Part shown: positions 1 to 9,236 of the stretch, in pieces
Layout of the letters: every line of letters begins with the position of its first letter
How positions within the stretch are numbered: the first letter of the stretch is position 1
From: Paracidovorax citrulli
Lineage (GTDB): Bacteria > Pseudomonadota > Gammaproteobacteria > Burkholderiales > Burkholderiaceae_C
NCBI RefSeq assembly: GCF_900100305.1
Contig: NZ_FNEY01000022.1
Coordinates: 22,135 to 86,134 of the forward strand
DNA length: 64,000 nt
Reading direction: 5' to 3'
Program-made: the position numbers and the translations under genes
The notes under the pieces: model-generated
Seen by the model: the letters and a program-made list of their open reading frames with translations, nothing else
Databases searched by the model: none
What the model was told of the DNA's origin: nothing

Positions 1-110
1 ACCCCCCAGAAAACCGCGCCGTGGAATGGCCAGAGGATGGCCAGGAAGGCCAGGCTGACGGCGATCAGCAGGGCGATGAACGTGCGGTTCTGCAGCAGGG
101 TGGTCTTCAT
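1..110 (-). CDS. AI-2E family transporter, N-terminal fragment
   Basis: This is the first 36 codons of a minus-strand gene that runs off the left edge. The start codon is at 110. The visible protein begins MKTTLLQNRTFIALL and continues into one hydrophobic segment (about residues 11-36) that includes LAILWPFHGAVFWG. That N-terminus resembles the AI-2E/PerM-family polytopic exporters of Comamonadaceae. It is transcribed divergently from sucA across 225 bp. Only one membrane segment is visible, so the family call rests on N-terminal similarity and could be wrong. Confidence 0.55.
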   Translation of the reverse strand, partial: MKTTLLQNRTFIALLIAVSLAFLAILWPFHGAVFWG

Positions 111-335
111 GGCTCGACGGTGGCGGACACTGGCGCAAATGTACGCGAGGACGGCCGCTCCGCCCTGTGGGACACGGCCGGTTAGGCGCTGCCCGTGATC
201 GGTGGCACAATCGTGGGCGCAAGATTCAAGGCCCTTCCCCGAGCCACAGTCGCATCCGCCAACCGGTTCAGCCGTGTCGCGGAAGGTTTTACCAACCAGC
301 TAATGCTTCCCGCAGGGAAGCGGAGGTCAGCGGAA

Positions 336-3215
336 ATGAGCGAGACGACGTCCGTCTATCAAGCCTACCAGGGCAATACCTACCTCTTCGGCGGCAATGC
401 GCCCTATGTCGAAGAGATGTACGAGAGCTATCTCGTCAACCCGGGCAGCGTGCCCGACACGTGGCGCGAGTACTTCGACGCGCTGCAGCACGTGCCCGCC
501 GTGGATGGCTCCAACGCCAAGGACGTCCCCCACCAGCCCGTCATCAGCGCCTTCGCGGAGCGCGCCAAGCAGGGCGGCACCCAGGTCGTGGTGGCCACCG
601 GCGCGGATTCCGAACTCGGCCGCAAGCGCACCGCCGTCCAGCAGCTCATCTCCGCCTACCGCAACGTCGGCCAGCGCTGGGCCGACCTCGATCCGCTCAA
701 GCGCACCGAGCGTCCCTCCATTCCCGAGCTGGAACCCTCCTTCTACGGCTTCAGCGATGCCGACCAGGAGACCGTGTTCAACACCAGCAACACGTTCTTC
801 GGCAAGGAGTCGATGCCGCTGCGCGAGCTGATCAACGCGCTGCGCGAAACGTACTGCGGCACGATCGGTGTCGAATACATGTACGCCTCCGACCAGAACC
901 AGAAGCGCTGGTGGCAGGAAAAGCTCGAGACCATCCGCAGCAAGCCGAATTTCGTCAACGAGAAGAAAAAGCAGATCCTCGACCGCCTGACGGCCGCCGA
1001 AGGCCTGGAACGCTTCCTACACACCAAGTACGTCGGCCAGAAGCGCTTCTCGCTCGAAGGCGGCGAGAGCTTCATCGCCGCCATGGACGAGCTGATCCAG
1101 TCGGCCGGTACCAAGGGCGTGCAGGAGATCGTCATCGGCATGGCCCACCGCGGCCGCCTGAACGTGCTGGTGAACACCCTGGGCAAGATGCCCAAGGACC
1201 TGTTCGCCGAGTTCGACCACACGGCGCCCGAAGACCTGCCGGCCGGCGACGTGAAGTACCACCAGGGCTTCAGCTCCGACGTCTCCACCCCCGGCGGCCC
1301 GGTCCACCTGTCGCTGGCGTTCAACCCTTCCCACCTGGAAATCGTGAACCCCGTGGTGGAAGGCTCGGTGCGCGCGCGCATGGACCGCCGCGGCGACCCG
1401 CACGGCCAGCAGGTGCTGCCTGTGCTGGTGCACGGCGACGCGGCCTTCGCCGGCCAGGGCGTCATCCAGGAAACGCTGGCGCTGGCCCAGACCCGCGGCT
1501 ACTCCACGGGCGGCACGGTGCACATCGTGATCAACAACCAGATCGGCTTCACCACCTCCGATCCGCGCGACAGCCGCTCGACGCTGTACTGCACGGACGT
1601 GGTCAAGATGATCGAGTCGCCCGTGCTGCACGTGAACGGCGACGATCCGGAAGCCGTGGTGCTGGCCACGCAGCTGGCCCTCGAGTTCCGCATGGAATTC
1701 AAGAAGGACGTGGTGGTGGACATCATCTGCTACCGCAAGCTGGGCCACAACGAGCAGGACACGCCGGCGCTCACGCAGCCGCTGATGTACAAGAAGATCG
1801 GCCAGCATCCCGGCACGCGCCGCCTCTACGCCGACAAGCTGGCAGCCCAGGGCCTGGGCGAGACGCTGGGCGACGACATGGCCAAGGCCTACCGCGCCGC
1901 CATGGACGCCGGCAAGCACACGGTCGATCCGGTGCTGACCAACTTCAAGAGCAAGTACGCCGTGGACTGGAGCCCGTTCCTGGGCAAGAAGTGGACGGAT
2001 GCCGGCGACACCGCGATCCCGCTCACCGAGTGGAAGCGCCTGGCCGAGCGCATCACGACCATCCCCGAAGGCGTCACGCCGCACCCGCTGGTCAAGAAGG
2101 TCTATGACGACCGCGCCGCCATGGGCCGCGGCGAAGTCAACGTGGACTGGGGCATGGGCGAGCACATGGCCTTCGCGTCGCTCGTGGCCAGCGGCTTCCC
2201 GGTGCGCCTGTCGGGCGAGGACTGCGGCCGCGGCACGTTCACGCACCGCCACGCCGTGATCCACGACCAGAACCGCGAGAAGTGGAACGAGGGCACCTAC
2301 GTGCCGCTGCAGAACGTCAGCGAGAACCAGGCCCCGTTCGTCGTGATCGACTCCATCCTGTCCGAAGAGGCGGTGCTGGGCTTCGAGTACGGCTATGCCT
2401 CCAACGATCCCAACACCCTGGTGATCTGGGAAGCGCAGTTCGGCGACTTCGCCAACGGCGCGCAGGTGGTGATCGACCAGTTCATCGCCTCCGGCGAAGT
2501 GAAGTGGGGCCGCGTGAACGGCATCACGCTGATGCTGCCGCACGGCTACGAAGGCCAGGGCCCCGAGCACAGCTCGGCCCGCCTGGAGCGCTTCATGCAG
2601 CTGGCCGCGGACGCCAACATGCAGATCGTGCAGCCCACCACGGCCAGCCAGATCTTCCACGTGCTGCGCCGCCAGATGGTGCGCCACCTGCGCAAGCCGC
2701 TGGTCATCATGACGCCCAAGTCGCTGCTGCGGAACAAGGACGCGACCTCGCCGCTGTCCGAATTCACGAAGGGCAGCTTCCAGACCGTGATCCCGGAGCA
2801 GAACGAGGCCATCGACAAGAAGGCCGACAAGGTCAAGCGCGTGATCGCCTGCTCGGGCAAGGTGTACTACGACCTCGTGAAGAAGCGCGAGGAAAAGGGC
2901 GCCGACGACGTCGCGATCCTGCGCGTGGAACAGCTCTATCCGTTCCCGCACAAGGCCTTCGCCGCCGAGATCAAGAAGTACCCGCATGCGACCGAGATCG
3001 TGTGGTGCCAGGACGAGCCGCAGAACCAGGGCGCCTGGTTCTTCGTGCAGCACTACATCCACGAGAACATGCTCGACGGGCAGAAGCTGGGCTACTCCGG
3101 CCGCGCGGCGTCCGCATCGCCGGCCGTGGGCTACTCGCACCTGCACCAGGAGCAGCAGAAGGCGCTGGTCGATGGCGCGTTCGGCAAGCTCAAGGGTTTC
3201 GTCCTCGCCAAGTGA
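336..3215 (+). CDS. sucA: 2-oxoglutarate dehydrogenase E1 component
   Basis: This is the 959-residue thiamine-diphosphate-dependent E1 subunit of the 2-oxoglutarate dehydrogenase complex, which decarboxylates 2-oxoglutarate and succinylates the E2 lipoyl group in the TCA cycle. The N-terminus (YQGNTYLFGGNAPYVEEMYE) is the E2-binding region typical of SucA. Diagnostic segments are GMAHRGRLNVLVNTLGK, HGDAAFAGQGV (about residue 366, cofactor site) and VINNQIGFTTSDPRDSRS. The C-terminal half carries the transketolase-like pyrimidine-binding domain. I chose the ATG at 336 because GGAGGT lies eight bases upstream and the protein then starts MSETTSVYQAYQGN as in relatives. An in-frame ATG at 195 would add 47 atypical residues. 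sucB follows after 74 bp, so the two are probably co-transcribed. Confidence 0.98.
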   Translation: MSETTSVYQAYQGNTYLFGGNAPYVEEMYESYLVNPGSVPDTWREYFDALQHVPAVDGSNAKDVPHQPVISAFAERAKQGGTQVVVATGADSELGRKRTAVQQLISAYRNVGQRWADLDPLKRTERPSIPELEPSFYGFSDADQETVFNTSNTFFGKESMPLRELINALRETYCGTIGVEYMYASDQNQKRWWQEKLETIRSKPNFVNEKKKQILDRLTAAEGLERFLHTKYVGQKRFSLEGGESFIAAMDELIQSAGTKGVQEIVIGMAHRGRLNVLVNTLGKMPKDLFAEFDHTAPEDLPAGDVKYHQGFSSDVSTPGGPVHLSLAFNPSHLEIVNPVVEGSVRARMDRRGDPHGQQVLPVLVHGDAAFAGQGVIQETLALAQTRGYSTGGTVHIVINNQIGFTTSDPRDSRSTLYCTDVVKMIESPVLHVNGDDPEAVVLATQLALEFRMEFKKDVVVDIICYRKLGHNEQDTPALTQPLMYKKIGQHPGTRRLYADKLAAQGLGETLGDDMAKAYRAAMDAGKHTVDPVLTNFKSKYAVDWSPFLGKKWTDAGDTAIPLTEWKRLAERITTIPEGVTPHPLVKKVYDDRAAMGRGEVNVDWGMGEHMAFASLVASGFPVRLSGEDCGRGTFTHRHAVIHDQNREKWNEGTYVPLQNVSENQAPFVVIDSILSEEAVLGFEYGYASNDPNTLVIWEAQFGDFANGAQVVIDQFIASGEVKWGRVNGITLMLPHGYEGQGPEHSSARLERFMQLAADANMQIVQPTTASQIFHVLRRQMVRHLRKPLVIMTPKSLLRNKDATSPLSEFTKGSFQTVIPEQNEAIDKKADKVKRVIACSGKVYYDLVKKREEKGADDVAILRVEQLYPFPHKAFAAEIKKYPHATEIVWCQDEPQNQGAWFFVQHYIHENMLDGQKLGYSGRAASASPAVGYSHLHQEQQKALVDGAFGKLKGFVLAK

Positions 3216-3289
3216 GCGCGTGAATCCCGACCCCGCGAACCGCATCCCACAGCGACACAACACGTTCTGAAAGAATCGAAAGAATCGTC

Positions 3290-4573
3290 ATGGCTATCGT
3301 AGAAGTCAAAGTCCCCCAACTGTCCGAATCCGTGGCCGAGGCCACGATGCTCTCCTGGAAGAAGAAGGCCGGCGAGGCCGTCGCCATCGATGAGATCCTG
3401 ATCGAGATCGAAACCGACAAGGTCGTGCTCGAAGTGCCCGCGCCGGCCGCCGGCGTGCTGGCCGAGATCGTGCAGGGCGACGGTGCCACCGTGGTGGCCG
3501 ACCAGGTCATCGCCAAGATCGACACCGAAGGCAAGGCCGGTGCCGCCGCCGCGCCCGCGCAGTCCGCCCCGACCGCCGCCGCCCAGGCGCCCGCCGTGGC
3601 CGCCGCAGCGGCCGACGCCGCCCCTGCCGCGGGCGGCTCCAAGGGTGACGTGGCCATGCCCGCCGCCGCCAAGCTGCTGGCCGACAACAACCTCTCCGTC
3701 TCGGCCGTGTCCGGCACCGGCAAGGACGGCCGCGTGACCAAGGGCGACGTGCTGGCTGCCGTGGCCGGCGGTGCTGCCGCCAAGCCTGCCGCCGCCCCGG
3801 GCGCCATCCCCACGGGCGTGCCCACCAAGGCGCTGCCCCAGGTGGCATCGCCCGCCGCGCCGAACCTGGGCGACCGCCCCGAGCAGCGCGTGCCCATGAG
3901 CCGCCTGCGCGCCCGCATCGCCGAGCGCCTGCTGCAGTCGCAGTCCACCAACGCCATCCTGACCACCTTCAACGAGGTGAACATGGCCCCGGTGATGGAA
4001 CTGCGCAAGAAGTTCCAGGACAGCTTCACCAAGGAGCACGGCACCAAGCTGGGCTTCATGAGCTTCTTCGTGAAGGCGGCCGTGCACGCGCTCAAGAAGT
4101 TCCCGGTGCTGAATGCCTCGGTGGACGGCAACGACATCGTCTATCACGGCTACTTCGACATCGGCATCGCCGTCGGTTCGCCCCGTGGCCTGGTGGTGCC
4201 GATCCTGCGCAACGCCGACCAGATGAGCTTCGCCGACATCGAGAAGAAGATCGCCGAGTTCGGCAAGAAGGCCCAGGAAGGCAAGCTCGGCATCGAGGAG
4301 ATGACCGGCGGCACGTTCTCGATCTCCAACGGCGGCACCTTCGGCTCGATGCTGTCCACCCCCATCATCAACCCGCCGCAATCGGCCATCCTGGGCGTGC
4401 ACGCCACCAAGGACCGCGCCGTGGTGGAAAACGGCCAGATCGTGGTGCGCCCGATGAACTACCTGGCGATGTCGTACGACCACCGCATCATCGACGGCCG
4501 CGAAGCCGTGCTGGGCCTGGTGGCGATGAAGGACGCGCTGGAAGATCCGGCCCGCCTGCTGTTCGATATTTGA
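3290..4573 (+). CDS. sucB: Dihydrolipoyllysine succinyltransferase (E2 of 2-oxoglutarate dehydrogenase)
   Basis: This 427-residue E2 core enzyme transfers the succinyl group from its lipoyl arm to CoA. A single lipoyl domain (about residues 1-76) has the lipoylated lysine in [11 protein letters not shown] (Lys44). An Ala/Pro-rich swinging linker follows (about 80-118), then a peripheral-subunit-binding domain ([21 protein letters not shown]). The catalytic domain (about 195-427) ends with [13 protein letters not shown], in which His398 and Asp402 are the expected acetyltransferase-type catalytic residues. It lies between sucA and lpdA in the standard order. A repeat element separates it from lpdA. 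Confidence 0.98.
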   Translation: MAIVEVKVPQLSESVAEATMLSWKKKAGEAVAIDEILIEIETDKVVLEVPAPAAGVLAEIVQGDGATVVADQVIAKIDTEGKAGAAAAPAQSAPTAAAQAPAVAAAAADAAPAAGGSKGDVAMPAAAKLLADNNLSVSAVSGTGKDGRVTKGDVLAAVAGGAAAKPAAAPGAIPTGVPTKALPQVASPAAPNLGDRPEQRVPMSRLRARIAERLLQSQSTNAILTTFNEVNMAPVMELRKKFQDSFTKEHGTKLGFMSFFVKAAVHALKKFPVLNASVDGNDIVYHGYFDIGIAVGSPRGLVVPILRNADQMSFADIEKKIAEFGKKAQEGKLGIEEMTGGTFSISNGGTFGSMLSTPIINPPQSAILGVHATKDRAVVENGQIVVRPMNYLAMSYDHRIIDGREAVLGLVAMKDALEDPARLLFDI

Positions 4574-4581
4574 TGGACCAA

Positions 4582-4690
4582 CCCCCTGAGGCGCCTTGCG
4601 CCTTCCCCCTTCTCTCGGCTTGCTGCGCAATCCGGGAAGGGGGACACCGCCAGCGCTGCGGGGCGGCCCTTGCGCGGCGGTCGCTGGCCT
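4582..4690. repeat. REP-like palindromic intergenic element between sucB and lpdA
   Basis: The 252-bp gap between sucB and lpdA holds a GC-rich sequence made of nested dyads. These are GGCGC-ctt-GCGCC, a CTTCCCCCTT/AAGGGGG pair, and GCCAGCG (4649-4655) facing CGCTGGC (4682-4688). From memory, similar 'CCCCCTGAGGCGCC...CTTCCCCCTTCTC' elements recur in intergenic DNA of Acidovorax and related genera. The RNA could fold into strong stems and affect stability or readthrough within the operon. The element's boundaries are approximate. Confidence 0.6.
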
Positions 4691-4825
4691 GGGCTCCGCG
4701 CATGGCGTGGGCAGGGGTGTTGCACAGCGCCGTGAAGACCGAAATCCATTGACGGACCCACATGCATGGTTGGCCCCGGCCAGCCGGGCAGTGGGTCTTT
4801 CTCCAACTGACACAGTGAGAACGAC

Positions 4826-6253
<1,428 letters not shown>

Positions 6254-6288
6254 TCGCGCGCCGATCGGGAGCGCGCCGCGCTCCCCCG

Positions 6289-6331
6289 GGCTGCCGGCGC
6301 GCGCATCCGCGTGCCGGCAGCCGTTGTTTTT
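6289..6331 (+). terminator. Intrinsic terminator of the sucA-sucB-lpdA operon
   Basis: GGCTGCCGGC (6289-6298) pairs perfectly with GCCGGCAGCC (6313-6322) across a 14-base loop and is followed by GTTGTTTTT. The hairpin lies between lpdA and zapE, as expected for the end of the operon. Confidence 0.75.
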
Positions 6332-6370
6332 CATGTGGATGCGTTGATCGATTGCGTGGGAGAGACGTCC

Positions 6371-7468
6371 GTGAACGTGAAGCAGGCGTATGAGGCCGAG
6401 CTGGCCGCCAAGGGGTTCCGCAGCGACCCGGCCCAGCTGAGGGCCGTCGAGGCGCTGCAGCGCTGCGCGGACGACTGGGCCGCCTACAAGGAAAAGCGCT
6501 CCAACGCCCTGAAGAAGCTCATCAACCGCCCCGACGTGCCGCGCGGCGTGTACATGTACGGCGGCGTGGGCCGCGGCAAGAGCTTCCTGATGGACTGCTT
6601 CTTCAACGCGGTGCCCATCCGCCGCAAGGTGCGCCTGCATTTCCATGAGTTCATGCGCGAGGTGCACCGCGAACTGGCGGGCCTGCAGGGCACCGTGAAC
6701 CCGCTGGACGTGCTGGGCGAGCGCATCGCCAGGCGCTACAAGCTCATCTGCTTCGACGAATTCCATGTGGCGGACATCACGGACGCCATGATCCTGCACC
6801 GCCTGCTGGCGGCGCTGTTCGACAACGGCGTGGGCTTCGTCACCACGTCCAACTTCAAGCCCGACGACCTGTACCCGGGCGGCCTGCACCGCGACCGCAT
6901 CCTGCCGGCCATCGACCTGCTCAACCAGAAGCTGGAGGTGGTGAACGTGGACAACGGCACCGACTACCGGCGGCGCACGCTGGAGCAGGTCCGGCTCTAC
7001 CACTGTCCGCTGGGGCCGCAGGCGGAGGCCGAGATGGAGGCCGCCTTCGACCAGCTCGCCGAAAGCCGCGACGAGGATCCGGTGCTGCACATCGAGGCGC
7101 GCGAGATCCGGGCGCGCCGCAAGGCCGGCGGCGTGGTGTGGTTCGATTTCGACGTGCTGTGCGGCGGTCCGCGCTCGCAGAACGACTACCTGGAAATCGC
7201 GTCGCAGTTCCATACCGTGCTGCTGTCGAACGTGCCTTACATGCCCGTGGCGATGGCATCCCCGGCCCGGCGCTTCACCTGGCTGGTGGACGTGCTCTAC
7301 GACCGGCGCGTCAAGCTCATCATGTCGGCCGCCGTGCCGCCCGAGCAGCTCTACACCGAGGGGCCGCTCGCGCACGAGTTTCCCCGTACCGTATCCCGCC
7401 TCAATGAAATGCAGTCCAGGGAGTTCCTGGCGCTCGAGCGCCGGGTGGTGGACACGGGGCTGACCTGA
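6371..7468 (+). CDS. zapE: Cell division protein ZapE (AFG1-like ATPase)
   Basis: This 365-residue AAA-type ATPase belongs to the AFG1/ZapE family, whose E. coli member acts on FtsZ rings under stress or anaerobic growth. The Walker A motif is GGVGRGKS (about residues 64-71), and LICFDEFHVADITDA supplies Walker B. FVTTSNFKPDDLY is the sensor region typical of the family. I chose the GTG at 6371 because GGGAGAGA precedes it and the protein then starts VNVKQAYEAEL, the normal family N-terminus. An upstream ATG at 6311 would overlap the terminator hairpin. It stands alone between a terminator and the next gene. Confidence 0.92.
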   Translation: MNVKQAYEAELAAKGFRSDPAQLRAVEALQRCADDWAAYKEKRSNALKKLINRPDVPRGVYMYGGVGRGKSFLMDCFFNAVPIRRKVRLHFHEFMREVHRELAGLQGTVNPLDVLGERIARRYKLICFDEFHVADITDAMILHRLLAALFDNGVGFVTTSNFKPDDLYPGGLHRDRILPAIDLLNQKLEVVNVDNGTDYRRRTLEQVRLYHCPLGPQAEAEMEAAFDQLAESRDEDPVLHIEAREIRARRKAGGVVWFDFDVLCGGPRSQNDYLEIASQFHTVLLSNVPYMPVAMASPARRFTWLVDVLYDRRVKLIMSAAVPPEQLYTEGPLAHEFPRTVSRLNEMQSREFLALERRVVDTGLT

Positions 7469-7491
7469 AGTCGCCCGCAAAGGATTTACGC

Positions 7492-8244
7492 ATGACGAAC
7501 TCTTCACTGCCTTCCCTTCTCCGCGCCCTCGCCCTGGCGGTGTCCTGGGCGCTGCTGACCGTTGCCGGCCCGGTGGCGGCGGCCGCAGCCCAGGGCGATG
7601 CCGAGCAGGCCCGTGCCGCGTTCGAGGCCGCGCAGGCGGCCAGGACCGCGGAGCGCGCGCGCATCCAGGAAGAGCGGGCCGCGCTCGATGCGCGCAAGAA
7701 GAAGGAGGAGGCGGTCTGCTACCAGCGCTTTTCCGTGGAATCCTGCCTGGGAACGGTGCGCTCCCAGGTGCGCGATGCGGAGGCGGTGCTGCGCAAGCGG
7801 GAGGTGGAACTGAACAACGCGAAGCGGCGCGAGAAAGCCGCCCTGCGGATGCAGTCCATCGAGCAGAAGCAGGCCGAGCAGCGCCAGAAGATCGAAAGCG
7901 GGGAACGCCCGGCGCCCATGCGCGCCGAGTCGCGGTCCCGGGCCCAGCCCGAGGACCGCGCGCAGCGCGAGGAAGAGGCGCGCTCGCGTGCGGCCCAGCA
8001 GCGCGCGCGCGAGGAATCCCACCGCAACGCCGAGGCCGAGCGCGCCGCCACGCAGCCGGCCCGTTCCGCCGAGGCGCGGGCGCGCTACGAGGCCAAGCAG
8101 CGGGCCGCCCGGGAGCGCCGGGAAAAGCGCGAACGCGCCAATGCCGAGGCCGCGGCCTCGGGCCGCAAGCCCGCGGCTCCCTTGCCGGACCCGGCCGATC
8201 CCGCCCCCCCGTCGGCGCCTGCCGGTTCCGCGCCGGCCCGCTGA
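7492..8244 (+). CDS. Secreted coiled-coil protein of unknown function
   Basis: I do not recognise a named family in this 250-residue protein. It begins with a signal peptide-like stretch (about residues 1-34, hydrophobic LALAVSWALLTVAGPVAAAAA). A highly charged Glu/Arg/Lys/Gln-rich helix, very likely a coiled coil, runs from about 35 to 230. Two cysteines occur in CYQRFSVESCLG (near residue 80) and could form a disulfide in the periplasm. The last 25 residues are Pro/Ala-rich. It starts 23 bp after zapE and converges on the PP2C gene. A periplasmic structural or scaffolding role is only a guess. Confidence 0.7.
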   Translation: MTNSSLPSLLRALALAVSWALLTVAGPVAAAAAQGDAEQARAAFEAAQAARTAERARIQEERAALDARKKKEEAVCYQRFSVESCLGTVRSQVRDAEAVLRKREVELNNAKRREKAALRMQSIEQKQAEQRQKIESGERPAPMRAESRSRAQPEDRAQREEEARSRAAQQRAREESHRNAEAERAATQPARSAEARARYEAKQRAARERREKRERANAEAAASGRKPAAPLPDPADPAPPSAPAGSAPAR

Positions 8245-8291
8245 CCGGGCAGACCCGCGGCATGCCCGGCCGCCGCCGGCATCCGCCCGGT

Positions 8292-9095
8292 TCAGCGCTG
8301 GGCGGGCAGGGGCCGGGCGCCCACCCCTGGGGCGGCTTCCGCGAGCGCCTCGATCTTCACGATGGCGAGCGACAGGTTATCGCCGCCTCCGCGTGCGCGG
8401 GTGCGTGCTTTTTCGATGAGGAACTCAGTCGCTTCGCGCGGGGTGAGCGAATCCACGACGGAGCCGAGTTCCGCGGGCGAAAAGTAATGCCACACCCCGT
8501 CGCTGCAGGCCATCAGCGCGTCGCCGGGCACCAGTTGCGCGATGGTGTGGATGGTCACGGGCGGGTCGCTCTCGGTGCCCAGGCACCCGACCAGGATGTT
8601 CGAGTGCGGATGCGTGTTGGCCTCGGCCTCGGTGATCTCGCCACGGTCCACCAGCGCCTGGACGTAGGAGTGGTCGCTGGTGCGGTGGACGAGCTGCGAG
8701 CCCCGGAAGTGGTAGATGCGCGAGTCGCCCGCATGCGCCCAGTAGCAGTCGCCACGGGGATGGATGAGGAAGGCCGCCACGGTGCTGTGGGGCTCCTGCT
8801 CCGCGGAAATGGCCGTCAGGCGGATCACGATGTGCGCCTCTTCCACCATGTGCCGGAGCATGGCGACCGGGTCGTCGCTGTCGGGCGCGTAGCGCTCGAA
8901 GAGCTGGCGCGCGGTCATCATGACCTGGTCGGAGGCTTTGCGGCCGCCGCTGCGCCCGCCCATGCCGTCGGCCACCACGCCGAGCACGCAGCCGTTGTGC
9001 CGGGGATGCGCGAGCAGCGCCACCTGGTCCTGCTGGTAGTCGCGGTCGCCCTTGTGGATACCGGTTGACGCAGTGAGGCGAAACGGTTTGGTCAT
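8292..9095 (-). CDS. PP2C-family serine/threonine protein phosphatase
   Basis: This 267-residue metal-dependent phosphatase shows the PP2C signature aspartates in order: GDRDYQQDQ, VVADGMGGRSGG, HAGDSRIYHF, ACSDGVWHYF and a C-terminal GGGDNLSLAIV. These residues bind the two catalytic metals in the family. There is no signal peptide or membrane segment, so it should be cytoplasmic. It resembles the stand-alone Stp/PppA phosphatases that pair with Hanks-type kinases, but no kinase gene lies in this window. It is divergent from the helicase gene across about 80-140 bp. Its substrate is unknown. Confidence 0.9.
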   Translation of the reverse strand: MTKPFRLTASTGIHKGDRDYQQDQVALLAHPRHNGCVLGVVADGMGGRSGGRKASDQVMMTARQLFERYAPDSDDPVAMLRHMVEEAHIVIRLTAISAEQEPHSTVAAFLIHPRGDCYWAHAGDSRIYHFRGSQLVHRTSDHSYVQALVDRGEITEAEANTHPHSNILVGCLGTESDPPVTIHTIAQLVPGDALMACSDGVWHYFSPAELGSVVDSLTPREATEFLIEKARTRARGGGDNLSLAIVKIEALAEAAPGVGARPLPAQR

Positions 9096-9164
9096 AGCGG
9101 TATCGGAAGGGGCAGGGAAAAGCCGGCAGTGGGGCCGGGAATGGCCGCACGCGGCCGGGGGGCC

Positions 9165-9170
9165 TATTAT
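9165..9170 (+). promoter_or_regulatory. Candidate -10 box (TATTAT) for the helicase transcript
   Basis: TATTAT is an AT-rich hexamer in strongly GC-rich DNA, six bases before an ATG (9177). No convincing -35 box is visible. If it is a real -10, transcription would begin at or next to that ATG. Confidence 0.4.
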
Positions 9171-9176
9171 CGAGGG

Positions 9177-9236
9177 ATGTACCGCGTTTTCTGTGAACTG
9201 TCTCGCGCCTGCGGCGGCCCGCGGAGCCGGAGTTGA
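9177..9236 (+). CDS. Possible 19-codon leader ORF overlapping the helicase start
   Basis: A short frame, ATG at 9177 to TGA at 9234-9236, encodes MYRVFCELSRACGGPRSRS. Its stop codon overlaps the TTG start of the helicase gene in the form TTGA, the arrangement used for translational coupling. The TATTAT box six bases upstream would make it leaderless. There is no homology support. It may be a chance frame in a 5' leader. Confidence 0.25.
   Translation: MYRVFCELSRACGGPRSRS

Noticed and set aside
8262..9068. A plus-strand frame opposite the PP2C gene
   Set aside because: The minus-strand PP2C gene has all catalytic motifs. The plus frame is His/Val/Gly-rich shadow sequence.
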